From Ruminococcus sp. XPD3002 (GTDB lineage Bacteria; Bacillota; Clostridia; Oscillospirales; Ruminococcaceae), in the NCBI GenBank assembly GCA_900119535.1, contig FPJT01000001.1:38367-102366 (forward strand): a stretch of 64,000 nucleotides of DNA, read 5' to 3'. Position 1 is the first letter of the stretch; each line of letters begins with the position of its first letter. This document shows, piece after piece, positions 52,285 to 60,852 of this stretch. The notes beneath the pieces were generated by a model. That model searched no databases, was not told where the DNA came from, and worked only from the letters and a program-made list of their open reading frames with translations. Position numbers and translations under genes: made by a program.

Positions 52285-53658
52285 TTAGTTATGCTCGAAG
52301 TATTTGTTTACACGGCTTCCAAGCTTTGTGACACATTCCTCAACGGAGGACTGTCCTGTGCAGAAAAGGTCACATTCCTCAGCTACGATACGTTCGAGAG
52401 CGTCATCGTGCCACGGATCAACGGGCACTGTGCGGATGTACTCTACAAGCTGATCTACAGCCTCGGGAGTTATGGTGTATTTTTCGCTGCTTGAAGGGAA
52501 ATCGCATACAGTTCTTATTGAGCCCTCAACTGTGTCGGGAGTATCATAGGCAAGCTTGTCTATTACTTTGTTAAGGACAGGTATCTTTCCGCCTGTAAGT
52601 CCGAGCTGTACCTGTGAATCCTCATTGAACAGGGTGTTCACGAACATCCACGCTGCTGATTTTTCCTTGCATGCTGCCGAGATGCCTACCATAGTCTCTA
52701 CGTTTGTCTTGATACCGCATCCGTTATACGAGGGGAATCCCACGAAGGTTATATCGCTTCCGCCGAAGCGTGAAAAGTCAACAGGATACCACTGGTTCAC
52801 GCCGTTTATTGTTATGCGTTCCACAAGTGCCTGATCGTTCGCCAGCTTGCTCTGCAATGTCTTGAGAAACTCATCCGACTCCTCGGGAGTCATTGAAGCC
52901 ATTTCTGTAGTTCTGTCACCAATGTGATCCATGCCCTTAAGAAATACCAGTACACTGCGGAGCTGACTGAAATCACAGGTCTTTCCTGCACGGTCCACAC
53001 ACTCCATAGGTACGATATTCGTCATGTATCGGAATGCTTCTTCATCGTTCCACTGTTCGCACATAAGATCGCTGTGATAGGGACGATTATTATAGGCATC
53101 TATAGCCTGTTCGGGAGTCCAGTTAGTGAAATCGGAGCCGTATCTGCTCGCCTTGACTGCCGCAGTATCGATAGTGAAACCGTTGAACAGGGTGTAAACT
53201 GCGCCGTTTTCGGTAAAGCTTGCAGCTACATTTTCCATGAAGTCCGACATTTTAACGCCGTCCTCACGTTCCATTATGGGGGCAAGGTCTGTGAAGAAGT
53301 CCTTGGCCTTGAGCTCGGCAGCCTTTGCAGGCGGAGCGATGACTATATCCGCTTTGAAACCTGCTTCAAGGTCGCTGTTGAAGGCTTCAAAAGCCGAATC
53401 ACCGTAAGTATCGGCAGGATCGCCGTACTGTTTGTAAGAGAGCTGGAAAAGCTCCTCCTTGCTGTTGAAATCCTGTACAAGTTCTTCGTAATTTGTGTCA
53501 GAAGTGCCTATCTGCACAACGGTAAGGAACTGTTTTTCGGCAGATGATGACGATGATCCTGATTGATCATTCTGTCCGATAACTCCTGAATTTCCGCAGG
53601 AAACGAGACTTCCGCACATAATTGCCGAAGAAAGTAAAACTGCGACTGATCTTTTCAT
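52285..53658 (-). CDS. ABC-transporter substrate-binding lipoprotein, carbohydrate type
   Basis: A 457-residue lipoprotein; the signal ends in GSLVSCGNS (Cys lipobox). The sequence fits the SBP_bac_1/8 families of sugar-binding proteins: an N-terminal VQIGTSDTNYEELVQDF strand-helix, ADIVIAPPAKAAELK, and a late DITFVGFPSYNG. The start at 53658 follows AGGAGG. No permease or ATPase genes lie beside it. The divergent AraC-type gene may control it. Sugar specificity cannot be read from sequence. Confidence 0.85.
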   Translation of the reverse strand: MKRSVAVLLSSAIMCGSLVSCGNSGVIGQNDQSGSSSSSAEKQFLTVVQIGTSDTNYEELVQDFNSKEELFQLSYKQYGDPADTYGDSAFEAFNSDLEAGFKADIVIAPPAKAAELKAKDFFTDLAPIMEREDGVKMSDFMENVAASFTENGAVYTLFNGFTIDTAAVKASRYGSDFTNWTPEQAIDAYNNRPYHSDLMCEQWNDEEAFRYMTNIVPMECVDRAGKTCDFSQLRSVLVFLKGMDHIGDRTTEMASMTPEESDEFLKTLQSKLANDQALVERITINGVNQWYPVDFSRFGGSDITFVGFPSYNGCGIKTNVETMVGISAACKEKSAAWMFVNTLFNEDSQVQLGLTGGKIPVLNKVIDKLAYDTPDTVEGSIRTVCDFPSSSEKYTITPEAVDQLVEYIRTVPVDPWHDDALERIVAEECDLFCTGQSSVEECVTKLGSRVNKYFEHN

Positions 53659-53689
53659 ATTTTCCTCCTGAATCAATTCTGTTATATAT

Positions 53690-53719
53690 ATTATACGATA
53701 AAAAGTGATGCTTGGTCAA
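53690..53719 (-). promoter_or_regulatory. Promoter of the substrate-binding lipoprotein
   Basis: On the minus strand TTGACC (53719-53714) and TATAAT (53695-53690), 18-base spacing. About 30 bases further lie the AGGAGG site and ATG. Confidence 0.7.
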
Positions 53720-53876
53720 GTGCTGAACAAAAAAAGAGCAAAATTTGCTATGATATACAGAACAATGCCGTAATCAGTCGCAATTTTGGTCAGACTTTTG
53801 ACATTATAAAATTCGTTTCAACTGCTGTGAATATGACACTTCAATATATTTTTTTCTTTTAAATAAATATATCGTC

Positions 53877-53905
53877 TTGTTATGGGTAAATGGCTGTGGT
53901 ATAAT
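53877..53905 (+). promoter_or_regulatory. Promoter of the AraC-type regulator
   Basis: TTGTTA at 53877-53882, then an extended -10 TGGTATAAT with TATAAT at 53900-53905. Spacing is 17. It lies divergent from the SBP promoter; 53720-53876 holds no gene and might carry the regulator's operators. Confidence 0.7.
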
Positions 53906-53951
53906 AAAAATGTCCGCATTTTTTGATACTATATAATGAATGGAGGCTTGT

Positions 53952-54767
53952 ATGGAGATAACGGGCATCGAACTTAACTGCCACAGTACGGGAAATGTCA
54001 ATTCAGAGAACCTGAACGAATTCCAGCTCGTTTTTTTCAGGTCTCCTATAGTTTATTCGGCTTCAGGAAGCGACAGAGTCATACGAAGCAGCTCTGCAAT
54101 TATTTTTACAGGCGGACATAAACACGTTTACCGCTCTGCAAACGGCAGACCTATAAAGTATGATTCCGTCACATTCATTCCCTCGAATTCGGATAAGCAG
54201 TACATCACTTCGCTGGAAATACAGCTTGATACTCCGCTGGAGGTAAGTGACGATCATATAATGTCGAATACGCTGAAAAGCATGAAGCTTTACTCGATGA
54301 AAAAAAGTGTGCACACCAAAGACTTTATGAGCAGTGCCATGAAGATGCTGTTCATCTGTCTTTCGGGAAAGGTCGACAGCGGGAACGATCAGTCCTCAGC
54401 TGTACCGAAGTATTCACGTCTTAAAGCACTGCGGGACAGTGTATTTGATGATCCGCTGAACGACTGGTCCGTGGATTGGATTTGCAAGGAAATGCATATC
54501 AGCAAGACCTATTTCCACCGTATCTACTTCAATGCCTTCGGTGTTACCTTCCTTCAGGACGTTATAGAGAGCAGACTCGTTTATGCGGCTGAACTCCTTG
54601 TAAATACGGACCTTTCTATAAGTAAAGTCGCCGAGCGGTGCGGCTATGAAAGCGATTCGTATTTTATGAGACAATTCAAGAAGCAGAAGGGCTGCACACC
54701 CACCGAATACAGGCGGAAGATGCTTGAAGAAAAAGAAAATAATGAAAATCCGGGAAAAAAACAGTAA
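53952..54767 (+). CDS. AraC-family transcriptional regulator
   Basis: A 271-residue regulator: an N-terminal sensing part (residues of about 1-150, cupin-like strands), then two helix-turn-helix motifs (WSVDWICKEMHISKTYFHRI and ISKVAERCGYESDSYFMRQF) ending in GCTPTEYRR. The start at 53952 follows GGAGG by five bases; an ATG at 53940 overlaps that site. It is divergently encoded from the sugar-binding lipoprotein, a common arrangement for sugar-responsive AraC regulators. Confidence 0.9.
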   Translation: MEITGIELNCHSTGNVNSENLNEFQLVFFRSPIVYSASGSDRVIRSSSAIIFTGGHKHVYRSANGRPIKYDSVTFIPSNSDKQYITSLEIQLDTPLEVSDDHIMSNTLKSMKLYSMKKSVHTKDFMSSAMKMLFICLSGKVDSGNDQSSAVPKYSRLKALRDSVFDDPLNDWSVDWICKEMHISKTYFHRIYFNAFGVTFLQDVIESRLVYAAELLVNTDLSISKVAERCGYESDSYFMRQFKKQKGCTPTEYRRKMLEEKENNENPGKKQ

Positions 54768-54773
54768 AAAAGC

Positions 54774-54802
54774 TTTACATAAAATATTGTTTGTGGTATA
54801 AT
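54774..54802 (+). promoter_or_regulatory. Promoter of the VanY-like gene
   Basis: TTTACA at 54774-54779 and TATAAT at 54797-54802, 17-base spacing, with the extended TG. It gives a leader of about 170 bases to the ATG at 54979; the leader contains TTAAAACCTCTTTTGAG, a weak stem-loop. Confidence 0.75.
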
Positions 54803-54978
54803 ACATAATGAGAAAAACTGCGTGAAAAATAAAGAAAACATGCCGCGGTTTACAAAAGGTCATCTCTTAAAACCTCTTTTGAGAAAAATCAGCTATATAC
54901 AGCATCTGCTGCACCGATCTGTTTTTTCTTTGACCAAACAGGCTTTCAGAGATGCTCAAAAGAAAAGGAGCAAATAAA

Positions 54979-56040
54979 ATGAACAAAGGAGAAAAACGCA
55001 GAAACCGCAGACGTTATAAGATACGTTATGACCGTATCATAACTGCTGTACTTCTTGCGGCTGTCATTGTTGTGCTCGTAACTTCCTGTGTAAAGGGCAT
55101 TTCGGGCGATAAGAAAAAAGATGACAAGCCGAAGAACCAGACATCCGAAAGCGGCACACCGGATACTACCGATGCAAACGAACAGAACGAGCAGTCCGAG
55201 GTTCAGCCTACCGAAGCCGCAGAACCTGCTACAGAAGCTCAGATGGACAGCTTCTATACTACAGAAAAGCATTCAAAGGAAGAGGTCAATATGGGCGACC
55301 TTATCCTTATCAATGCAGAGCATGAGTACACCTTCCCCGAAGGCGACCTCAACCTCATTAACGTCAACGACGGCAGAAACAGCTGCTATGGCGTAAGCGA
55401 CCTTGTAAAGCGTCTTGACACAGATGTTGTTGCACAGATAAATAATATGATGCAGGCGTTCATCGAGGAGAATAACCGCACAGATTCCTACATATATGTT
55501 GTTGACTGCTTCCGTACATATGATGAGCAGGTCGAAAGACACAACAACGGCAACTCTATCTTCGAGCCGGGACATACTGACTACCACTCGGGACGTACTT
55601 TCGACCTCATTACTATCAATGAAGAGTCCGAGTCCGCAAGATTCGAGCCTGTAGGCGATTATGTATGGTTCAAGGACAATGCCGAGCGCTTCGGCTTCAT
55701 AGTTCGTTTCCCCGAGGATAAGTCCGAGTTTACAGGTGAAAAGCCAAGAGAGAATACATACCGTTATGTCGGCGTTCCACATGCGGCTTATATGAATTCC
55801 CACAACCTCTGCCTTGATGAGTATATCGAGGAGCTGAAGGCGTATACTAAGGATAAGCCTCTTGAAATTTCAGACGCAAGCGGTAATTACATCGTATACT
55901 ACGTTCCCGCAGCTTCATCGGGTGATACCGATGTACCTGTTCCGCGCGCAGCAAGATACACCATATCTGGCAACAACGTGGACGGCTTCATAGTTACGGT
56001 TATTTCGGGAGCTAACAGCTCTACTCAGGCTGCTGAGTAA
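54979..56040 (+). CDS. VanY-like D-Ala-D-Ala carboxypeptidase-family protein, possibly inactive
   Basis: A 353-residue membrane-anchored protein: span at about 18-36, acidic Thr/Pro linker (about 41-95), then an M15B/VanY-type domain (about 105-290). Present: CFRTYDEQ, EPGHTDYHSGRTFDL with the zinc ligands His203 and Asp209, and RYVGVPHAAY. The canonical EPWH motif, whose His is the third zinc ligand, reads E-N-T-Y (residues 258-261), so that ligand is replaced by Tyr. This may be an inactive wall-binding paralogue. The start at 54979 follows AAGGAG. A C-terminal stretch of 60 residues adds a beta-rich tail. Confidence 0.8.
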   Translation: MNKGEKRRNRRRYKIRYDRIITAVLLAAVIVVLVTSCVKGISGDKKKDDKPKNQTSESGTPDTTDANEQNEQSEVQPTEAAEPATEAQMDSFYTTEKHSKEEVNMGDLILINAEHEYTFPEGDLNLINVNDGRNSCYGVSDLVKRLDTDVVAQINNMMQAFIEENNRTDSYIYVVDCFRTYDEQVERHNNGNSIFEPGHTDYHSGRTFDLITINEESESARFEPVGDYVWFKDNAERFGFIVRFPEDKSEFTGEKPRENTYRYVGVPHAAYMNSHNLCLDEYIEELKAYTKDKPLEISDASGNYIVYYVPAASSGDTDVPVPRAARYTISGNNVDGFIVTVISGANSSTQAAE

Positions 56041-56052
56041 AACCATCATAAA

Positions 56053-56078
56053 TATACGGGCGGACAAGTTCCGCCCTT
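56053..56078 (+). terminator. Terminator of the VanY-like gene
   Basis: GGGCGGACAAGTTCCGCCC (about 56057-56076) is a perfect stem-loop followed by TTGACTTTG. The T run is weak, so read-through into the next gene is possible. Confidence 0.5.
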
Positions 56079-56148
56079 GACTTTGTTCATACGGCTGAGT
56101 CAGCCGCCCTGTGCCGCAGGGGACCTGTGCGGCAGAATGGAGACAAAT

Positions 56149-57789
56149 GTGAAAAAGCCTGCGCTTTTATTGAGTTTGATAATGTTTACGGCAATGCTGT
56201 CATCATGCGGAAATCCCGACAGAGGAAGCGGTCTTAACCATATGTACGATGCTCCGCTTCTCGGAAATCCGCAGAGCCTTGATCCGCAGTTTGCCGATGA
56301 TCCCTCGTCGAATACCGTTATAAAGAACCTCTACAGCGGACTTATGACTACCGACAAGAGCGGCGGACTTGTCTGCTGCAATGCATCCGATTACAGCGTT
56401 TCCGAGGACGGTACCGCTTATACCTTCCACCTGAGAGAGGATAATTACTGGTTTTTCGATGAGAATGATGACGATGTAATTGACGATGAGGAGTGCATCC
56501 CTGTAACCGCTGATGACTATGTTTTCGCTTTGCAGCGTATACTCGATCCGAAGATGCATTCTCCATATGCCGAGTCCTTCTCATGTATAAAGGGAGCGAA
56601 AGTTGTTCTCAGGGGACTTGAGCCGCCTGATGCTGCCGAGGTCTATGCAGCCGATGATTCTACCCTTGTTATCGTCCTTGAAGAGCCCGATGCGGAGTTC
56701 CTTAACCTTATGGCAACTTCTGCTGCCTGCCCCTGCAACCGCGAGTTCTTCTATTCCACCAAGGGCAGATACGGACTTGATGACAGGTCTGTAATGTCCA
56801 ACGGTCCGTTTTACGTAAGACAGTGGTTCTATGATCCTTACGGCAATAATAATATTCTCTATATGCGCCGCAATGAGAAGAACTGGACCGATTCCTACGA
56901 TATATGTCCATCGTATCTCAGCTTTACTATCGAGAAGAGCGAGGAAGCAATACGCAAGAAGTTCAAGAATGACGAGGTTGAGTGCTTTACAACTTTGAAC
57001 AGCAGTACCTATAACCGCAAAAAATACCTCGTTGAGGGAAAAGCAGCCGAGACTCTCGGACTTGTTTTCAATCCTGAGGACAGGTATTTCTCCAATGAGG
57101 CACTTAGAAAGGCATTTGCATGTTCTATAGACCGTGAAGGCATGAAAAGTCAGCTTAACAGCGACGATTGCATCACAGCTTATGGAATGATACCGCCTGC
57201 GGTAAATCTGCTTGGAAGAAGCTACAGGGAACTTTCGTCCGAAAAGCAGTTCGATATGTACGACAGCGGTAAAGCTTCGGAACTGTTTGAACAGGCAAAG
57301 GGCGAGCTTGAGACCGAAACTCTTGATAACGTGAAGATAATAGTAAGTCCCGATACTGCCGATGCGAGAGTACTTCACTATCTCACCCAGAGCTGGCAGG
57401 AGCTTTTCGGCTGTTATGTAGCTATAGAAGATGTTACGGAAGAGGAGTTCGAGGAGCGTATCGCAGAGGGCGACTATAACATTGCTGTATATCCACTCAA
57501 AGCGAATATGAACAGCGGTCTTTCTGTCATCAAGGCTTACGAGGATACACCTTGTCTACAGTATACTCTTCCCGAGGAAAAGATATCTGACTCGATAAAG
57601 AATATACCTACAGCTTCGGAGCTTGTTGAAAGCTATACCGCAGCTGAAAAGAAACTCATAGATACCTGCGGATTCGTGCCGCTGTTCTATAAGAACTCCT
57701 ACCTTATAGCTGACAGGGATAACGAGGATATAATATATGATCCTTTCAGCGGTGCTGTTGACTATCGTCTCGCACTTAATTTTGACTGA
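56149..57789 (+). CDS. OppA-type extracellular solute-binding lipoprotein
   Basis: A 546-residue lipoprotein of the SBP_bac_5 family (peptides or other solutes). Features: lipobox AMLSSCGNP, NPQSLDPQFADDPSSNTVI near the start, the family phrase VTADDYVFALQRILDP, and NEALRKAFACSIDREGM later. The GTG at 56149 is chosen because GGAG lies 6 bases before it; an ATG at 56137 is the alternative. No Opp permease or ATPase genes are near, so it must share a transporter or be a sensor. A terminator follows. Confidence 0.85.
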   Translation: MKKPALLLSLIMFTAMLSSCGNPDRGSGLNHMYDAPLLGNPQSLDPQFADDPSSNTVIKNLYSGLMTTDKSGGLVCCNASDYSVSEDGTAYTFHLREDNYWFFDENDDDVIDDEECIPVTADDYVFALQRILDPKMHSPYAESFSCIKGAKVVLRGLEPPDAAEVYAADDSTLVIVLEEPDAEFLNLMATSAACPCNREFFYSTKGRYGLDDRSVMSNGPFYVRQWFYDPYGNNNILYMRRNEKNWTDSYDICPSYLSFTIEKSEEAIRKKFKNDEVECFTTLNSSTYNRKKYLVEGKAAETLGLVFNPEDRYFSNEALRKAFACSIDREGMKSQLNSDDCITAYGMIPPAVNLLGRSYRELSSEKQFDMYDSGKASELFEQAKGELETETLDNVKIIVSPDTADARVLHYLTQSWQELFGCYVAIEDVTEEEFEERIAEGDYNIAVYPLKANMNSGLSVIKAYEDTPCLQYTLPEEKISDSIKNIPTASELVESYTAAEKKLIDTCGFVPLFYKNSYLIADRDNEDIIYDPFSGAVDYRLALNFD

Positions 57790-57804
57790 TAATGTCTCCA
57801 TTTC

Positions 57805-57840
57805 ATTCAGGGCGTTTCGTTCAGAAATGCCCTTTTTTAT
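57805..57840 (+). terminator. Terminator of the OppA-like gene
   Basis: AGGGCGTTTC (57811-57820) pairs with GAAATGCCCT (57825-57834), loop GTTCA, followed by TTTTTTAT. Clear rho-independent terminator. Confidence 0.85.
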
Positions 57841-57900
57841 ATTATACATGTATTTATCTGTGAACACACAAATCAGTTCTATTGATTAAAAATATTGATC

Positions 57901-57977
57901 TGTAGGGAACGGCGCCCTCGCCGTTCCTTCCTGTTTTTTCGTCAAAATGTGGAACGCCGAGGGCGGCGTTCCCTACA
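57901..57977. repeat. Single palindromic cassette (block 5)
   Basis: TGTAGGGAACGGCG and GGCGTTCCCTACA border a long hairpin; two smaller GAACGGCG/CGCCGTTC stems lie within it. The borders match the other cassette blocks. The rest of 57790-58057 shows no gene. Confidence 0.85.
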
Positions 57978-58057
57978 AAAAGTTCTCGTTTCGCGACATA
58001 AAATATTGAAACTTGATTTGTATGATCGGTGAAAGCATTTCTGATGTCGGTATAATA

Positions 58058-58088
58058 AAAAGCACAGTCCGTAATGAACTGTGCTTTT
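58058..58088 (-). terminator. Terminator of the PP2C-TatD-LCP operon
   Basis: AAAAGCACAGT at 58058-58068 pairs perfectly with ACTGTGCTTTT at 58078-58088. On the minus strand the stem is followed by TATTATAC after a TTTT end. It lies 8 bases after the PP2C stop. Confidence 0.8.
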
Positions 58089-58096
58089 GATGCTTT

Positions 58097-58861
58097 TTAG
58101 TCCCTGATACCGGGATCGGTGTATATCAGTGCGATAACGGATATGTTATCGTTGCATTTCCTTTCAAGTGCAAGGTCTACCATCATTTCAAGACGGCTGA
58201 ACAGACTTTTCGGCAGTTCAAGTATCTCCTGCATATCCATAGATGAAACGTAGTCCGAAAGACCGTCGGTGCACATTATAAGTACATCTCCGTACTCCAT
58301 ACCGCCTTCAAGCGGTGCGGCATCGACTGTGGGATCTGAACCTGCATTGCCGAGAACAGGGAAGATGATGTTGCGTCGGGAGTGAGTTTTTTTCTCCTCA
58401 CGGGTGATGCTTCCCTCTTCGTAGAGAAGCTGTACAAGGGACTGGTCCCTTGAAAGCTGACGGACCTGTCCGTCACGGAAACGGTAAAGCCGTGAATCTC
58501 CGACGTTGTATGTTACTATGTTGTGGCTGCTGTCAACTGCGATACCGCAGAGGGTAGCCTGCATATTCCTTGCATCGGCGTGGGAGCGGCTGTATTCTGC
58601 AAGATCGTGATGTATATTCATTATGCCTTCTTTAAGTCCTTCGGTGTCGTATGTTCCGAGACTCCGAAGACTGTTGAGACACAGCATGGAAGCGAGTTCG
58701 CCTGATAATTCACCTGAAACTCCGTCCGAAACTGCAGCGATGAAGGGGACATCAAGGTGCATTTCCGCAACGCCCGAGTTCATCACTCTTTCTCCGATGA
58801 TAATTGCGTCCTCGTTATGGGGCATAACGCCCTTTTCGGTTATTCCGCAGCAATAATACAT
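58097..58861 (-). CDS. PP2C-type serine/threonine protein phosphatase
   Basis: A 254-residue cytosolic phosphatase with metal-binding Asp18 (PHNEDAIIIG), Asp46-Gly47 (VSDGVSG, slightly different from the usual DGMGG), CTDGLSDYV, and CNDNISVI near the end. It dephosphorylates Ser/Thr residues and normally works with a PknB-type kinase; no such kinase is in this window. It is the last gene of the LCP-TatD-PP2C operon, 19 bases after tatD. Confidence 0.88.
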   Translation of the reverse strand: MYYCCGITEKGVMPHNEDAIIIGERVMNSGVAEMHLDVPFIAAVSDGVSGELSGELASMLCLNSLRSLGTYDTEGLKEGIMNIHHDLAEYSRSHADARNMQATLCGIAVDSSHNIVTYNVGDSRLYRFRDGQVRQLSRDQSLVQLLYEEGSITREEKKTHSRRNIIFPVLGNAGSDPTVDAAPLEGGMEYGDVLIMCTDGLSDYVSSMDMQEILELPKSLFSRLEMMVDLALERKCNDNISVIALIYTDPGIRD

Positions 58862-58880
58862 ACTTTGTGACCTCTATAAA

Positions 58881-59660
58881 CTAAACTATACCGTAGAAAC
58901 GCTTTGCATTCCCGCAGGTTATATCGACGAGCTCCTGCACGGGCAGACCTTTTATCTCTGCTGCTTTTTCGGCGGTATACGCTATCATTGAACTGTCGCA
59001 GCGTTTGCCTCTGAATGGAACAGGCGCCATATACGGGCAGTCTGTTTCAAGGAGGAGCCTGTCCATCGGTACTTCTTCCAGCGCTCTGAGCGCTTTTTTT
59101 GCATTCTTGAAGGTAAGAACTCCCGTGAATCCGATGTACATACCGAGCTTTATAACTTCCTTTGCAGTCTCGGCTGAGCCGCTGAAGCAGTGTACAACAC
59201 CTCTTGGGCGGTACTTTTTAAGGATGTTCATTGTGTCCTCTGTGGCATCACGGGTGTGGATGATGACGGGCATATCTATCTCACTGGCAAATTCAAGCTG
59301 TTCCTCAAACAGACGTATCTGTTTTTCCTTGTTGTAGCCTTCGTAGTGGTAATCAAGTCCTATCTCGCCGACTGCTCTGACTTTCGGATTGGAACGGATA
59401 GTATCCCTGAGGGTGCCCATATAGTTATCGGGATTGGTGTCTGCAAACTCGGGGTGTATACCTGCGGCGCAGTAGATGTAGTCATATTTTTCCGCAAGCC
59501 GTGAATTCTCAACGGTGTCCCTTATGGATGAAGCGGCGAGAACGACGTATCTGACTCCCTTATCGGGAAGTGAAGCAAGCATTTCATCCCTGTCCTCATC
59601 AAAGGCACGGTCTGCATAATGTGCGTGAGTATCGAAAATATTACGGATCATATCGCTCAT
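58881..59660 (-). CDS. tatD: TatD family metal-dependent DNase
   Basis: A 259-residue enzyme: FDTHAHYADRAFDED (first metal motif), GEIGLDYHYEG, PVIIHTRDATEDT, HCFSGSAE and LLETDCPYMAP. TatD-type enzymes are 3'-5' DNases in DNA repair. The ATG at 59660 overlaps the LCP stop codon (ATGA), so it is coupled to that gene. A TatD-associated radical SAM gene occurs 3.3 kb downstream of its own start, but not next to it. Confidence 0.93.
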   Translation of the reverse strand: MSDMIRNIFDTHAHYADRAFDEDRDEMLASLPDKGVRYVVLAASSIRDTVENSRLAEKYDYIYCAAGIHPEFADTNPDNYMGTLRDTIRSNPKVRAVGEIGLDYHYEGYNKEKQIRLFEEQLEFASEIDMPVIIHTRDATEDTMNILKKYRPRGVVHCFSGSAETAKEVIKLGMYIGFTGVLTFKNAKKALRALEEVPMDRLLLETDCPYMAPVPFRGKRCDSSMIAYTAEKAAEIKGLPVQELVDITCGNAKRFYGIV

Positions 59661-60544
59661 TCTGTAGGATCTTTGAAATACTCGTCAACTAAGTTGTTTA
59701 TAGCAGATGTGCTTGGGATGAAATCGGCATCTGCATCTGCACCGTCAAGAGCGATGCATGAAGCGATAGAGCTTCCTCTTTCGAGCATATTCTTTATAGC
59801 TACCTTGCGCTTTTTGTAGTCAACACCTGTGATATCTGTCTTTATTCCGCTCATATTGATAACTGTATTGAAGCTTGCATCGAGACTGTCGGCAACACGT
59901 CCGCCGTCAGCAACAGCCTGATTCATCATTTCTGAAACGATAGAGCTTGCCTCGAATGCTCGCTGTACCTCTCCGCCTCTGTACATTGAATAGGTAACGA
60001 GAGTCTTTATCTGCTCTGCGTTGAGGAACTGCTCATCGCTGTCGCTCTTGAATCCTGCTATGTCCTCGCTTACGGGGTAGGTAACACCGCCGAGTATCTC
60101 GCAGGTCTTGATGAATGCTTCGGGATCGAATTTAAGGTATCTGTCGATCTTTATGTTGAAAAGTGCCTGAGTGAAATCAACGGCTGCGGAAGGACCTCCT
60201 CGTTCGTATGAACCCTTTATGCTCTGCTGAGCGTCATCGATAAGTGCGATCGTGTTGGAAGGGATGCCGATGAAGGTGAGTTTCTTGTCCTTCGGAACAG
60301 AACGCATCAGCACAAATGTTGACGAGCATTTTGTATCGGGATCGTCGAGGATGAAGAGGATAGTGTGGCTGTCCTCGTAGGTTGAAAGCGTTACCTGGCG
60401 TGGTATAGGCTTTTTCAGGGTGTCGTCACCGCCGAGACCGAAGTACTTGTATATGCCGAATGCGGCACCTCCGACGATGATAAGTCCGATGAAAATAGTA
60501 ACGAGGAATGGTACAGCGATGCTTCCGCTTTTCTTTTTAGCCAT
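59657..60544 (-). CDS. Divergent LytR-CpsA-Psr (LCP) family protein
   Basis: A 295-residue membrane protein: a short cytosolic Lys-rich end, one span (about 9-32), then an LCP-like extracellular domain. Visible family-type segments: TILFILDDPDTKCSSTFVLM, SIKGSYERGGPSAAV, and TCEILGGVTYPVSEDIAGF. LCP proteins attach polymers such as teichoic acids or polysaccharides to peptidoglycan; some Arg residues usually seen in the active site are missing or moved, so activity is uncertain. The start at 60544 follows AAAGGAG. Confidence 0.7.
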   Translation of the reverse strand: MAKKKSGSIAVPFLVTIFIGLIIVGGAAFGIYKYFGLGGDDTLKKPIPRQVTLSTYEDSHTILFILDDPDTKCSSTFVLMRSVPKDKKLTFIGIPSNTIALIDDAQQSIKGSYERGGPSAAVDFTQALFNIKIDRYLKFDPEAFIKTCEILGGVTYPVSEDIAGFKSDSDEQFLNAEQIKTLVTYSMYRGGEVQRAFEASSIVSEMMNQAVADGGRVADSLDASFNTVINMSGIKTDITGVDYKKRKVAIKNMLERGSSIASCIALDGADADADFIPSTSAINNLVDEYFKDPTE

Positions 60545-60604
60545 GATAATATCTCCTTTCGCACATGCGTTGTAACTTTTATGTAAACTATTCGTATAAA
60601 TCAT

Positions 60605-60852
60605 GTAATATTTAATATTCAGTTATACATGAATAAAAAATATTTTCCATATTACGACGTCAAATTCTTTCTGCGTAATATCTGTTATCAACAGACTTTT
60701 CCACATTTTCAACATATGTTGAATGTTGGATAATGTTTAAACACAGGATTCAACAGTCTGTTGAATTATCAGAAGATGTCATCTTTGCAGAAGGTTTTGT
60801 TTAAAACCACTTGCAAAATCCTGTGATTGTGATATAATAGTTTATAGCGCTT
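60605..60852. other. Noncoding gap with DnaA-box-like cluster
   Basis: TTATCAACA (60685-60693), TTTTCCACA (60697-60705) and TTTTCAACA (60706-60714) follow each other, then CAACATATGTTG, TGTTGGATAA (reverse of TTATCCAACA) and ATTCAACAGTCTGTTGAAT. The gap also carries TGATATAATAG near 60830-60841. No gene. It lies between LCP and the SLOG protein. Confidence 0.4.

Noticed and set aside
60715..60760. Possible dif site (CAACATATGTTG and ATTCAACAGTCTGTTGAAT palindromes)
   Set aside because: Neither matches the 28-base dif pattern of Firmicutes that I know; the palindromes are too short or wrongly arranged.
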